From contig NZ_LYWZ01000021.1 of assembly GCF_001661965.1 (NCBI RefSeq), forward strand, positions 62,001-126,000: 64,000 nucleotides of DNA. The letters run 5' to 3'. This DNA comes from Croceicoccus mobilis (lineage in GTDB: Bacteria; Pseudomonadota; Alphaproteobacteria; Sphingomonadales; Sphingomonadaceae). A model generated the notes under the pieces. That model saw only the letters and a list, made by a program, of their open reading frames with translations. It had not been told where the DNA came from and made no database searches. Shown one piece after another: positions 43,873 to 53,178 of the stretch (position 1 is the stretch's first letter; each line of letters starts with the position of its first letter). A program made the translations under genes and the position numbers.

Positions 43873-46317
43873 ATGACAGGGATCGACAGTCGCCTTTTTA
43901 TCAAGGCTTTGCTGGGTGCGGGGTGCTCACTGGCCAGCTTTGCGGCATCCATCAACGTTCATGCGCAAGAAGTAGCGGACGAGAGCGAATCTGCGTCGAA
44001 TGGCGAGATCATCGTTACGGCCCGCCGGCGGGAGGAGAGCATCCTCGACGTTCCGATTGCCGTCAGCGCGTTCAACTCAGAGGCTATTGAGGATCGCGGC
44101 GTCAAATCGATCAACGAAATCGCGTCATTCACCCCCGGCCTGTTCGCACAGACCGACGCATCGGTATCGTCTGGCCGCAACGATCGCAGTTCGACCCGCC
44201 TCACCTTCCGCGGGCTTTCGGTTGCCAGCGGCGGTATCTTCATCAACGGCGCGCCCTATGCGGGCAGCGGACAGCCCGACCTCACGGACGTGTCCCGTCT
44301 GGAAGTTCTCAAGGGTCCGCAGGCAGTCTATTTCGGCCGCTCGACCTATTCGGGCGCGGTCAATTACGTAACCCGGGATCCTTCTTCGACGTTCGGCGGA
44401 AGTGTCAGTGCCGATATCGGCACCTACGGGCTTCTCGACGTTCGCGCTTCGCTTGAAGGGCCGCTGATCGGCGACACGCTCACTGCTCGCGCAAGCATTC
44501 GCAAATACAAGCAGGACGGCCAGTACAAGAATTTCTACGCGGGCGGAGAGCTCGGCAAGGAAGAAACGCTGAACGCGAACTTCGCGCTCACTTTCGATCC
44601 CGATCCCGATTTCAAGCTGCGGCTGTTCTATGCATACACGCGTGACGAGGACGGCGCACCGCCCACGGCTACGATCAAGAACGCGGGTTCGGGCACAGTG
44701 CTCGACTGCAACCTTGGCGGCACCGGAGGAAATTACTGGTGTGGCGCATTACCGGATGTATCGGCCCTTCCGGCTTCCTATATCTCGCTCGACACCAGGA
44801 TGGACGAACGGCGCATTGCCGAGTTCGTCAACAATGCTGGCGAGCGGCCCGACACGCTGTTCAACCCGGACTACCTCGATCACTTCGGGTTCAAGCAGGA
44901 CATTCATCACGTGTCACTGCGCGCTGATTATGAGGTGTCCGGTTTCGAGCTTTCAGCCATTGGCGCATACAGCCATACAAAGCAGCAGCGCCTGAACACC
45001 TTCACGGGACGCGATGTCAGCGACATCGCCAATCCCTATTTCACCGGCACGAATGAAGCCCAGTCGAGCTACTACAGCTTCGATGCGATGCAGCAGTCCG
45101 AATATAGCGAGACCTTCTTCGAGGGCCGTGTCACCTCGCCGCAGGACCAATCGATCCGCGCGACGATCGGCGCCAGCTATTACGGGCTGAACCGTCCCGG
45201 CGAATTCGTCTTCAACATCAGTCCGTTCGGGCGCGGGGGCAGCGCCAACGCCAAATCGACGATCGACACGCCGGCCATCTTCGGCGGTGTCTATGTCGAT
45301 CCGCTCGACGGGCTGACCCTGACCTTCGAAGGACGATATCAATGGGACAAGATCGGGTCCGAACAAAATTACCCGGCTCCGGCAGATCCATCGCTCACCA
45401 ATTTCAAACGGACCTGGAAGAGCTTTTCCCCGCGCGTTTCCGCCGATTACAAGATCAGTCCCGATACGATGGTCTATGCCACTTTCTCTCGCGGGTATCG
45501 GCAGGGCGGGTATAACGCCACCTTTGCCGGCCTTTCGGAAAGCGACAAGAGCCTGATCGTGGCCGCTGCGCCCGACGCTTCGGAATTCTTTGACCAGGAA
45601 CGCCTGGACAACTACGAAATCGGGCTGAAGAGCGCGTTCTTCGACCGCCGACTGCGCACGACGCTGGCGATTTACAACATGAACTGGAACAACGGCCAGG
45701 TCACCAGCAGCACCTTTGCCGTCAGGCCCGACGATACGACCGTGGGAGCCGTGCTGACGGTCAACCGCGGCAAGGTGCGGATGCGCGGCGTGGAGCTTGA
45801 GGCAAGCTTTGCCGCCACGCCCAATTTCTCAATCGACGGCAGCCTGCAATATGCCGACAATAAAATCCGGGATTATGTCTACCCCGATGGGCTGAGGATC
45901 AACGGCAGCAGCGATGTCACTGGCAACCAGCTCGACCAGTCGCCGAAATGGGCCTGGACCCTGTCGCCCAGCTATACGCGTGCGATCAGCACAAGCTGGG
46001 ACTTCCTCGTCCGCGTCGACTATATCCATCGCGGCAAGATCTATGTCGATCCCACCAACAGCGCATGGCTGGACAAGCGGGACACCTTCAATCTGCACGC
46101 AGGGTTCGAAAACGATAGGCGGGGCTTCAAGATCCAAGCATATGCCAACAATCTGTTCGATGATGACACCATCACAGCAGCAATTCGCGGTAATGATGTC
46201 GTCTATCGGCCCAGCGCGGGTGGGGTCGTTCCGGGCGTTGCCCTGACCCTCAACGAATTGCGCCTTGGCCTGCCGGACAAGCGCGAGATTGGCGTTCGCT
46301 TTAGTCAGGAGTTCTGA
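43873..46317 (+). CDS. TonB-dependent outer-membrane receptor
   Basis: An 814-residue receptor from ATG 43873, with GAGGGA just upstream. It has a signal peptide (ALLGAGCSLASFAASINVHA), a TonB box region (GEIIVTARRREES), a plug with INEIASFTPGLFAQ and RLEVLKGPQAVYFGRSTYSGA, and a barrel ending IGVRFSQEF with terminal Phe. It is only distantly like the receptor at 25769. It is divergent from the seven-gene catabolic operon and probably shares its operators, which suggests it takes up the pathway substrate. Confidence 0.93.
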   Translation: MTGIDSRLFIKALLGAGCSLASFAASINVHAQEVADESESASNGEIIVTARRREESILDVPIAVSAFNSEAIEDRGVKSINEIASFTPGLFAQTDASVSSGRNDRSSTRLTFRGLSVASGGIFINGAPYAGSGQPDLTDVSRLEVLKGPQAVYFGRSTYSGAVNYVTRDPSSTFGGSVSADIGTYGLLDVRASLEGPLIGDTLTARASIRKYKQDGQYKNFYAGGELGKEETLNANFALTFDPDPDFKLRLFYAYTRDEDGAPPTATIKNAGSGTVLDCNLGGTGGNYWCGALPDVSALPASYISLDTRMDERRIAEFVNNAGERPDTLFNPDYLDHFGFKQDIHHVSLRADYEVSGFELSAIGAYSHTKQQRLNTFTGRDVSDIANPYFTGTNEAQSSYYSFDAMQQSEYSETFFEGRVTSPQDQSIRATIGASYYGLNRPGEFVFNISPFGRGGSANAKSTIDTPAIFGGVYVDPLDGLTLTFEGRYQWDKIGSEQNYPAPADPSLTNFKRTWKSFSPRVSADYKISPDTMVYATFSRGYRQGGYNATFAGLSESDKSLIVAAAPDASEFFDQERLDNYEIGLKSAFFDRRLRTTLAIYNMNWNNGQVTSSTFAVRPDDTTVGAVLTVNRGKVRMRGVELEASFAATPNFSIDGSLQYADNKIRDYVYPDGLRINGSSDVTGNQLDQSPKWAWTLSPSYTRAISTSWDFLVRVDYIHRGKIYVDPTNSAWLDKRDTFNLHAGFENDRRGFKIQAYANNLFDDDTITAAIRGNDVVYRPSAGGVVPGVALTLNELRLGLPDKREIGVRFSQEF

Positions 46318-46459
46318 TCGTCAAGGGTCTGGCTCGACCAGCCGGATGAGACGACTGCGTGTCGGTACCGGGCGTTGGCATGCCCGATGTCCGGACCGGC
46401 ACGCAGTGGTCGCGTTGCGACTGGGAATCCTCCGCGCAAAATGCATCCAATAATACCGG

Positions 46460-46494
46460 CCGACAGGCTGTCGGGACACCCGATAGCCTGTCGG
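46460..46494. repeat. Strong hairpin downstream of the TonB receptor
   Basis: CCGACAGGCT at 46460-46469 pairs with AGCCTGTCGG at 46485-46494; inside, TCGGG pairs with CCCGA around an ACA loop, the only break being a G/T opposition. The 345-bp gap 46318-46662 holds no gene. There is no T tract after it, so it is a possible factor-dependent terminator or a mobile-repeat relic. Confidence 0.5.
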
Positions 46495-46662
46495 TACATT
46501 GTAGCACCGGATTGGCGCATCCCTTGAGACGAAGGCCATATGCGGGACTTCCGGACCATGGCGATTGCTATAGCCGCCCTATCATCAGCCGATCAAGCAA
46601 TGTGAGTCTGGGCACCAGCCGTACATGACAGCAACGCGCGCGGCGCGGCGTTATTCGTCCAT

Positions 46663-47475
46663 TTACGCGCCGCCGTAGCCTGAGGCAAAGCGCGGCTTCC
46701 TTTTCGACAGGAAGGCGTCCAGGCCCTCTGCGAAATCCTGCCCCAGCATCGCATCGACGAACCAGCCGACAGTCTCCTCCGTCTCTTCCGGTGCTTCGCA
46801 ATCGGCGCATGAACGGATCATCCGCTTGCTTTGCATCAAGGTGTAGGCAGAGCCGGAAAGCAGCCCATCCACCAGTGCGGCCAGATCTTCCTCGAACCGG
46901 TCCGGGGCCGCGACCTGGCTGATCAATCCCCATGCCTCTGCCTGTGCCGCGTCGATGGAGCGCGCGGTGAAGATCATCTGGCGTGCACGCGCAGGGCCGA
47001 TCAGCGACACAAGCCGATGGTGATCGCTTTGCAGGTAAACGGCCCCCAGTTTCGCCGGGGTGATGGCAAAGCGCGCCGTATCGGAGGCGATCCGCAGGTC
47101 TGCTGCAATGGCGAGGGCCACCGATGCACCGTAGCAATTGCCCTCGATGGCCGCGATGACCGGCTTGGCCGCCATTTCGATGGCCCGCATGGATCCCGCC
47201 ATGGCCAGACCATAGCTGCGACAGGCATCCGCATCGCCGCAGATCTGGCCGAGTTCGGAGATGTCGTTCCCTGCGCCGAAAGTCCCGCCTGCACCACGAA
47301 TGACGATTACGCCGACCTCTGGATTGGCACATGCTTTCGCCATCATGTCCGGCAGGGCGGACCACACTCGATACTGCATGGCATTGCGCGCCTGCGGCCG
47401 ATCGAGCAGGATCGTTGCTACCGCGCCGGAGATCAAAAGTTTTGCGCCGTCAATGTCGTATGGCAGTTCGGTCAT
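46663..47475 (-). CDS. Enoyl-CoA hydratase/isomerase family protein
   Basis: A 270-residue crotonase-fold protein. It has ATILLDRPQARNAMQ, the oxyanion-hole segment GAGGTFGAGNDISEL and AIEGNCYGASVALAIAADLRIAS. The two glutamates of classical crotonase are not both evident (the second region reads AKLGAVYLQSDHHRL), so reaction type is uncertain: hydratase, isomerase or hydrolase. It stands alone on the minus strand at the end of the catabolic cargo, converging on the TonB receptor. Confidence 0.88.
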   Translation of the reverse strand: MTELPYDIDGAKLLISGAVATILLDRPQARNAMQYRVWSALPDMMAKACANPEVGVIVIRGAGGTFGAGNDISELGQICGDADACRSYGLAMAGSMRAIEMAAKPVIAAIEGNCYGASVALAIAADLRIASDTARFAITPAKLGAVYLQSDHHRLVSLIGPARARQMIFTARSIDAAQAEAWGLISQVAAPDRFEEDLAALVDGLLSGSAYTLMQSKRMIRSCADCEAPEETEETVGWFVDAMLGQDFAEGLDAFLSKRKPRFASGYGGA

Positions 47476-47689
47476 TAAAATTCTCTGCGATGTTCGGAAC
47501 GGGCCAACCCGATACAGTCCATCGGTCGAACAGAAAAGAGGAATAGGCCTTTACAAAGGCTCAGTGTCCAAAATCACAGACCATGCGGTCGCACCACGGC
47601 CCACGCACGGCCGAATTCCAATCGGGCGGGCAAACCCTGTGCTAATGTAGTCGTCAGAGAAATCGAGCGGCGTATTCGGCGCTATCTAT

Positions 47690-47860
47690 CGGTAAAAGGC
47701 AAAATCCGCATCGTGCTGGAGGCCCTGCGCGGTGATGGCAGCAACCCAGAGTTGGGCCGCAAGGCAGGCCCGGTACCTCTTGGCCCCGAACCTCTGCTAC
47801 ACTTGGGCAGCGGGGCGCATCGGACGGACTGCTCTGCCACCTGAATTTTGGACCATTCGC
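47690..47860 (+). pseudogene. Remnant of an IS3-family OrfA transposase
   Basis: A short stretch reads KGKIRIVLEALRGDGSNPELGRKAG, close to the common IS3-family OrfA start (KIRIVLEGLRGE...IAELCR). In a shifted frame it continues LLAPNLCYTWAAG, matching the usual SLYYRWSKE-type segment. The frame is broken and the rest is missing. The remaining sequence of the gap 47476-47917 shows nothing else. Confidence 0.45.
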
Positions 47861-47917
47861 AGATGGAGTTTTCGGCCCTAGATTTCCTTGGCTAGGCAAG
47901 GATCTGTAATTGCAGGA

Positions 47918-48222
47918 TGTTGATTTTCACTGAGAGTTGACCCGGGGTTTTCATCGAGAAGTGACCCGGGTTGCGGGGTGCCTATGTTCCCCTGGCTTCG
48001 GGTTTGGTCAAGGGTCGGCTTATTTCCTTTTTGGTTGTGCTGTTGGCGGCGGAAGCCTTGAAGCGGAAGCTGTCGTTTCCGGTTTCGAGGATGTGGCAGT
48101 GATGGGTCAGCCGATCGAGCAGGGCGGTGGTCATCTTGGCATCGCCGAACACGCTGGCCCATTCGGAGAAGCTGAGGTTGGTGGTGATGATGACGCTGGT
48201 AGGCTCGTAGAGCTTGCTTGTG
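47918..48222 (-). mobile_element. IS21-family remnant A (3' end of istB and terminal repeats)
   Basis: On the minus strand the last 80 codons of IstB are readable ([20 protein letters not shown] ... [14 protein letters not shown]) with a stop at 47982-47984. The end carries repeated GTTGACCCGGGG/GTGACCCGGG motifs typical of an IS21 terminus. The fragment is cut at about 48222 by the start of a second IS21 element. Confidence 0.75.
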
Positions 48223-48331
48223 AATCGGCGTGCAATTGGTGCCCACCTGACTCGGTGATCGGCGCCTAATCGGGGACCACCCCCGGGTCATCTATGTTCG
48301 TTGGCTATTTGGGCTGACGACGAGGCGGAGG

Positions 48332-48838
48332 ATGACGACGGTGGAGACGATTGGCCGGATCAGGCGCGCATATTTTGTGCAGCGGCAATCGGTGCGCGAG
48401 ATCGCGCGGCGGCTGCATGTATCGAGGAAAACTGTCAGGAAGGCGATTGAGGCCGAGGACGGCAAGTTCATCTACGATCGCACGGTTCAGCCGAAGCCGA
48501 AGCTCGGCGCCTACGTTGAAGAACTCGAACGATTACTGGCGGAGAACGAACGCAAGCCGCGGCGCGAACGGCTGACGCTGATCCGGTTGTTCGAAGCGTT
48601 GCGAGCCCCGGGATATGAAGGCGGTTACGATACGGTCCGCCGTCATGCGCGCTGCTGGCAACGCGAGGAAGTGGGGCGCACGGCAACTGCGTTTGTGCCG
48701 CTGAGTTTTGAGCCCGGCGAGGCTTACCAGTTCGACTCACATGGGGGCCTTGGGGGACTGTCAGGAATTCCGTGTGTGGGCGGGCGGTTCGGGAAAGACC
48801 CATCTCAGCATCACCATCGCGCGCAACTGTATCCGTAG
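48332..48838 (+). pseudogene. Truncated IstA transposase (N-terminal part)
   Basis: Starts MTTVETIGRIRRAYFVQRQ with the helix-turn-helix SVREIARRLHVSRKTVRKAI. It runs to the first catalytic Asp region ([10 protein letters not shown]) and then diverges at a deletion junction near 48735. The catalytic domain is missing, so it is inactive. Confidence 0.85.
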
Positions 48839-49190
48839 TGGCTTCAGGGCCCGATTTTATAACACCACCGATCTGGTCAACATGCTCGAATTGGAAGTCC
48901 ATCAGGACCGTACCGGCAAGCTCGCCGAACACCTGGAGCGGGTCGATCTGCTGATCCTCGACGAACTGGGTTATCTTCCGTTCGCCCGAACCGGCGGCCA
49001 ATTGCTGTTCCACCTCATCAGCCGCCTGTATGAACGCACGGTTATCGTCACTACCAACCTCGCCTTCGGCGAATGGCCCACCGTGTTCGGCGATGCGAAG
49101 ATGACCACGGCTCTACTCGATCGGCTCACCCACCATTGCGACATCATCGAGACCGGCAACGATAGCTGGCGCTTCAAGAACCGCAGCTGA
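48770..49190 (+). pseudogene. Truncated IstB ATPase (C-terminal part)
   Basis: Begins within the junction at [17 protein letters not shown] (Walker A kept), then [16 protein letters not shown] (Walker B) and [19 protein letters not shown], ending in NRS and a TGA. The N-terminal ~100 residues of IstB are absent. Confidence 0.8.
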
Positions 49191-49218
49191 GCCCGCAGCA
49201 AAGCCGAAAGAAAACCAT

Positions 49219-49275
49219 TTACGTCGTTGCGAAACGTCTCCGGGCTACGCCCTACGCCGTCCCGCAACGACGTAA
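49219..49275. repeat. 13-bp inverted repeat within IS remnant B
   Basis: TTACGTCGTTGCG (49219-49231) and CGCAACGACGTAA (49263-49275) are perfect reverse complements around a 31-base spacer that itself contains GGGCTACGCCC. It lies between istB and the right IS end. The following gap to 49690 holds IS end repeats, attR and no gene. Confidence 0.55.
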
Positions 49276-49473
49276 GTGCGTATCAAAAACCTGGCCCCCT
49301 ATTGAGCGCCGATCCCGGTCCCCGTTTGCGCGCCGATTGACGGGTAGGTGCCGCATCGAGTGTTGGCCGAATGTTCGGCAAGGTCATCAACCGTCTTTCG
49401 GGGCACGCCCGGGGGCGTTTTTTAGCGCCCACTTCCAGGATAATCTTATATTATAGATAATTGAATTGTTAAA

Positions 49474-49495
49474 TCGAATCCCTCCGTCTCCGCCA
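49474..49495 (+). repeat. attR, duplicate of the tRNA-Ser 3' end
   Basis: A 22-base exact copy of 7307-7328. It is preceded by AT-rich sequence (taatcttatattatagataa) unlike its GC-rich surroundings, and followed by backbone sequence leading to an aldo/keto reductase. Confidence 0.88.
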
Positions 49496-49690
49496 TTCCC
49501 CTGCCCACCGCGAACATCACCGCCAGGACACCATTGGTGCTTCGAAGGCCACTCGCGATTGCGCCGCCGTAGCCGCCTGACTTGCCAGCGGGATCAACGC
49601 ACCGCCACATCTCCAGCCTCAGTCCGTCGACTGACGGAACTGCGCAACCGGGCGTTCGTTGCGATTACTCACCATATGAAAGGTTAGTAA

Positions 49691-50698
49691 TTGAGCACCG
49701 AGAAATACCAACTTCCCCACGACATCGGCATGGGCGGCGTGCCGATCGGCAATGAATTTCGCGTCACCACCGACGAACAGGCCGCCGAAACCCTGCATGC
49801 CGCATGGCAGGCAGGCATCCGCTATTTCGATGTCGCGCCGCATTACGGGCTTGGCCTTGCGGAACGACGCTATGGCCAGTTCCTGCACCGCCAGCCGCGC
49901 GACAGCTTCATCCTCAGCTCCAAGGTCGGGCGCCTGCTGAAGGCCGGGCGCGAGCATCGCGACCAGCAGCTCATGCCCTATTCGCCCTCACCCAATATCG
50001 AGGTGTATGATTACAGCCGCGATGCGACCATGCGTTCGATCGAGGACACGCTCCAGCGCACCGGGCTCGACAGCATCGACATTATCTATGTCCACGACCT
50101 GTCGCCCGACAACGAAGACGCGCTGCCGAAACCGTGGCTGGAACTATGGCCCGAGGCGGTCGAAGGCTGTTTCGCAACCTTGTGCGAACTGCGCGACCAA
50201 GGCGTGATCAAGGCGTGGGGCATGGGCGTGAACAGCCCCGAACCGATCATGAAGTGCATGGAGGATTCCGATCCCGACCTGCACCTGATGGCCAGCCAGT
50301 ATTCGCTGATCGAGCACGATTATCCGGTCGAGACCGTATTCCCCAAGGCGCGCGAAAAAGGAAACAGCTTCGTCATCGGCTCGTCGCTGAACGCCGGGTT
50401 CCTGGCAGGCGTGCACCGCTATCATTACGGCGCGAGCAGCGGTGTGATTTCGAAGGATCACATGGAAAAGCGCAAGAAACTGGCCGAAGTGGGATTCGAC
50501 CATGGGGTCAGCCTGCTCGATGCCGCACTGCAATTCGCCAAGGCGCCCGACGTGGCGCAGGCGGTCGTCGTCGGCATGGGCCGCCCGGATGAAGCGATCA
50601 ATGACGCGACGGCGATGGACACGCCGATCCCGGCCGCGTTCTGGGACGATCTGCGCCGCGAAATGCTGATCCACCCGGATGCCGCGACGCCCGACTGA
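49691..50698 (+). CDS. Aldo/keto reductase (D-threo-aldose / fucose dehydrogenase-like)
   Basis: A 335-residue TIM-barrel oxidoreductase. The catalytic set is recognisable: Asp and Tyr in IRYFDVAPHYGLGLAE, Lys in FILSSKVGRL and His in IIYVHDLSPD. It resembles the pyridoxal 4-dehydrogenase / L-fucose dehydrogenase group that oxidises sugars with NAD(P). The start is TTG 49691 with AAAGG seven bases upstream. It is the first backbone gene after attR. The physiological substrate is not evident. Confidence 0.87.
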   Translation: MSTEKYQLPHDIGMGGVPIGNEFRVTTDEQAAETLHAAWQAGIRYFDVAPHYGLGLAERRYGQFLHRQPRDSFILSSKVGRLLKAGREHRDQQLMPYSPSPNIEVYDYSRDATMRSIEDTLQRTGLDSIDIIYVHDLSPDNEDALPKPWLELWPEAVEGCFATLCELRDQGVIKAWGMGVNSPEPIMKCMEDSDPDLHLMASQYSLIEHDYPVETVFPKAREKGNSFVIGSSLNAGFLAGVHRYHYGASSGVISKDHMEKRKKLAEVGFDHGVSLLDAALQFAKAPDVAQAVVVGMGRPDEAINDATAMDTPIPAAFWDDLRREMLIHPDAATPD

Positions 50699-50806
50699 CG
50701 GCCCCGGCGTTTCGCCCGATGATGGCACAGGCCCAGGAGGAGCCTTGCCACCATCGGCGAACGGGCGCACCTTCCCCCGTGGGAAAACGGGTGGAGGGAA
50801 GATACG

Positions 50807-51226
50807 ATGCGGCAGATTTCCATTCTCGCAGCTGGCGCGGCTCTCGCGATTGCCGGCGGCGCGGGCACGGCAAAAGCGCAGGATGCTGCGGAAAGCGCCA
50901 TCATCCTGTCCGGCAATGCCGGTACCGGCGGCGCTCAGCGTTCGCTTGGCAGGTCAATTTCGGGCAGCATCGGCAATGCCGCCAATGCGGTCCGCGTCGG
51001 CAATGGCGGCAATGGCGGCGGCACCTATCGCGCGCCACGCCGGGGCGGCGGCTCTGCTTCTACCGGGGGCCGCATTCCTGCCGGAGTCGATCCGCTGAAG
51101 GGGACCGACGCCTCCAGCTATCGCCTGTCGAACGGGGCGGGGATCAAGGTCAGCGGACACATGACCCCGAACGCGGGTACGCGATGCGTCAGCCATTGTC
51201 CGGAACCTGCGTCCGGTGGCGAATAA
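50807..51226 (+). CDS. Small Gly/Ala-rich exported protein
   Basis: A 139-residue protein with a clean signal peptide (MRQISILAAGAALAIAGG ... AKAQ). The mature part is rich in Gly, Ala, Asn and Ser (SIGNAANAVRVGNGGNGGG), basic in the middle (APRRGGG) and has two cysteines near the C-terminus (TRCVSHCPEP). No family recognised. It lies between an aldo/keto reductase and the DUF294 gene with its own spacing, so it is probably transcribed separately. Confidence 0.7.
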   Translation: MRQISILAAGAALAIAGGAGTAKAQDAAESAIILSGNAGTGGAQRSLGRSISGSIGNAANAVRVGNGGNGGGTYRAPRRGGGSASTGGRIPAGVDPLKGTDASSYRLSNGAGIKVSGHMTPNAGTRCVSHCPEPASGGE

Positions 51227-51291
51227 TCCGCCCGCTTACGACCTTTCGCTGATGGACCGCCCCTGCGCACAGGCATAGTTTCGCTCGCATC

Positions 51292-53178
51292 ATGACCAGC
51301 GACTCAGAACTGGGCGAGATCCATGCCTTTCTTGCCGCCCATCCGCCTTTTTCACGACTATCGGCGCAGGCCCTGGGATCGCTCGTCCGCCATACAGAGG
51401 TTTCCTATTATCGCCGCGGCAGCACCGTCACCACGGCGGGCGATGATAATCGTTTCCTGTCGGTGGTCCGCTCGGGCGCGGTGGAACTGAAGCTGGGAGG
51501 CACCGATCTCAATGCGCGGTTGGGTGAAGGGGAAAGCTTCGGCTACCCCTCGCTGATCCGCGGCGGCCCTGCGCAGAACGAGGTAATCGCGCTGGAGGAT
51601 ACCCTCCTTTACCGCGTCGAGAAGCAGGCCTTCCTCGACCAGCGCCGTGCCGACAGCGACTTTCGCGCTTTCTTCGATACTGACGAGGCAGGCCGCCTGC
51701 GCCGTGCCCTGGAAGGGTCGCGCCGGATGGCTGCGGGCGATGCGTCAGAGGCGCTGGGCGCACATGGCCCCATCGGCTCGCTCAACCGCAGGCGCGAGGT
51801 AGTGACCGCCCCGCCCGCCATGCCGATTGCCGAGGCGGCAAAGCTGATGGCCGAGCATGACGTGTCCACCCTGCCGATCGCCGATGGCGACATGCTGGTC
51901 GGGATCGTGACCGACAAGGACCTGCGCCGCCGCGTGCTGGCGCCGGGCATCGACACTGCCCTGCCCCTTTCCGAGATCATGACCGAACATCCGATTACCG
52001 CCGTTGAGGATACGCCGGTACTTACCGCGCTGGTCATGATGGCCGAACGTCACATCCATCATCTTCCGGTCACCGATACGAGCGGGGCGCTGGTATCGGT
52101 GATCTCGTCCAACGACATTCTCGCCCGCCTCGGCTCCAACTCGCTGTTGATCGCAAAGGAGATCAGCTCGGCGAGCAGCGACATAGAGGTCGCGCGCGCC
52201 TGTTCGCTGCTGCCGGGCGCCGTAACGGGGCTGGTATCGGCGGGCGTCGATGCAGACCATGTCTCGCGCTATGTCTCCACCATCGGGGAAAGCGCGCATC
52301 GCCGGATCTTGCGGCTGGCGGAGGAAGAGCTTGGGCCCCCGCCCGTGCCTTATGCGCTGGTCTGTTTCGGCTCGCTCGCGAGGGCGGAACAGGCGCTGGG
52401 GTCGGATCAGGACAATGGCTTCATCTTTCCCGAAGGGCACCAGAAAGCAGGCCGCCTACCCTATTTCGAACAGATGGCGAAGCGGCTGACCGATGGTCTC
52501 GACGGGGCAGGCTATCGCTATTGCCCCGGCGAGATCATGGCCACCAACCGGCTCTATCGGCAAAGCGTGCCGCAGTGGGAGATGCGCTTCTTCCAGTGGA
52601 TCGGCCAGCCCGATCCCGATGCCATCCTGCAAAGCACCATCTTCTTCGACATGCGCTGCCTTGCCGGGGACCACTCGCTGGTGGATGAATTGCGCCGCGA
52701 TGTCTTCGCTGCCGCCAGCGTCAACAAGATCTTCCTCTCCTTCGTCGCGCGGGCAGCGGCGACGACGCGGGTGCCGCTCGGCTTTTTCCGCAATTTCCTG
52801 CTGCAGGACGATGCCAAGGAAGGGCAGGTCCTCGACCTCAAGACGCAGGCCATCGCGCCGATCGTCGACATTGCGCGCCTGCATGCGCTCGCCAATGCGA
52901 CACCTGCGACCAATACGCTGGAACGGCTGCGCGCCGCAGGCGATGCCGGCAGCCTTGACGCTGATGCCGCGCGCGATCTGGCCGCGGCATTCGAATTCGT
53001 GCGCGATGTGCGCCTTCGCCACCAGGCCCAGCAGGTGGAAGCAGGCGAAGCGCCCACCAACAAGCTGCCGCCTGCCAGCCTGTCACGCTTTGACCGCGAA
53101 CATCTGCGCGATGCCTTCAAGATGATCCGCGATCAGCTGGACAAGGCGCGCAGCAAATATGCGGGCGGGGTAACATGA
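51292..53178 (+). CDS. cNMP-binding/CBS/DUF294 putative nucleotidyltransferase
   Basis: A 628-residue, multi-domain protein. Residues 10-120 form a cyclic-nucleotide-binding-like domain (YRRGSTVTTAGDDNRFL). Residues about 160-290 are a CBS pair (AKLMAEHDVSTLPIADGD, LVMMAERHIHHLPVTD). From about 300 comes the DUF294 nucleotidyltransferase domain, with GSLARAEQALGSDQDNGFI holding the GS...SDxD motif, then the DUF294 C-terminal domain. GlnD-like uridylyltransferases share this fold. In many proteobacteria this gene stands before an exonuclease and a DUF4212/solute-symporter pair, as here, but its target is unknown. It overlaps the next gene by four bases. Confidence 0.88.
   Translation: MTSDSELGEIHAFLAAHPPFSRLSAQALGSLVRHTEVSYYRRGSTVTTAGDDNRFLSVVRSGAVELKLGGTDLNARLGEGESFGYPSLIRGGPAQNEVIALEDTLLYRVEKQAFLDQRRADSDFRAFFDTDEAGRLRRALEGSRRMAAGDASEALGAHGPIGSLNRRREVVTAPPAMPIAEAAKLMAEHDVSTLPIADGDMLVGIVTDKDLRRRVLAPGIDTALPLSEIMTEHPITAVEDTPVLTALVMMAERHIHHLPVTDTSGALVSVISSNDILARLGSNSLLIAKEISSASSDIEVARACSLLPGAVTGLVSAGVDADHVSRYVSTIGESAHRRILRLAEEELGPPPVPYALVCFGSLARAEQALGSDQDNGFIFPEGHQKAGRLPYFEQMAKRLTDGLDGAGYRYCPGEIMATNRLYRQSVPQWEMRFFQWIGQPDPDAILQSTIFFDMRCLAGDHSLVDELRRDVFAAASVNKIFLSFVARAAATTRVPLGFFRNFLLQDDAKEGQVLDLKTQAIAPIVDIARLHALANATPATNTLERLRAAGDAGSLDADAARDLAAAFEFVRDVRLRHQAQQVEAGEAPTNKLPPASLSRFDREHLRDAFKMIRDQLDKARSKYAGGVT

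Larger units (their letters stand above)
48219..49342 (+). mobile_element. IS21-family remnant B, internally deleted, inserted beside remnant A
   Basis: Terminal repeats match in inverted orientation: GTGAATCGGCGTGCAA at the left, and GTCAATCGGCGCGCAA on the opposite strand at the right end near 49342; inner repeats around GATCGGCGC also match. Inside, the first part of istA is joined directly to the later part of istB. About 1.5 kb is missing compared with a complete IS21. Remnant B probably landed in the istB of remnant A. Confidence 0.7.
7307..49495. mobile_element. About 42.2-kb genomic island integrated at tRNA-Ser
   Basis: The element is bounded by identical 22-bp direct repeats, one in the tRNA-Ser 3' end and one at the far end next to backbone genes. 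A tyrosine integrase lies immediately inside the tRNA end, followed by a MobF relaxase with accessory genes. No type IV secretion genes are visible, so it would be mobilisable rather than self-transmissible. The cargo is a large catabolic cluster. IS21- and IS3-family remnants and several broken genes lie inside. The repeat-to-repeat distance predicts a 42,167-bp excised circle. Confidence 0.85.

Noticed and set aside
47878-48291. A 137-codon minus-strand open frame
   Set aside because: It is a wrong-frame reading of the IstB fragment; the correct frame shows typical IstB C-terminal sequence ending at 47982.
49405-49430. GGGGGCGTTTTTTAGCGCCC near attR considered as terminator or integrase arm site
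   Set aside because: The T run lies in the loop rather than after the stem, and the repeat is GGGGGCG rather than GGGGGCA.
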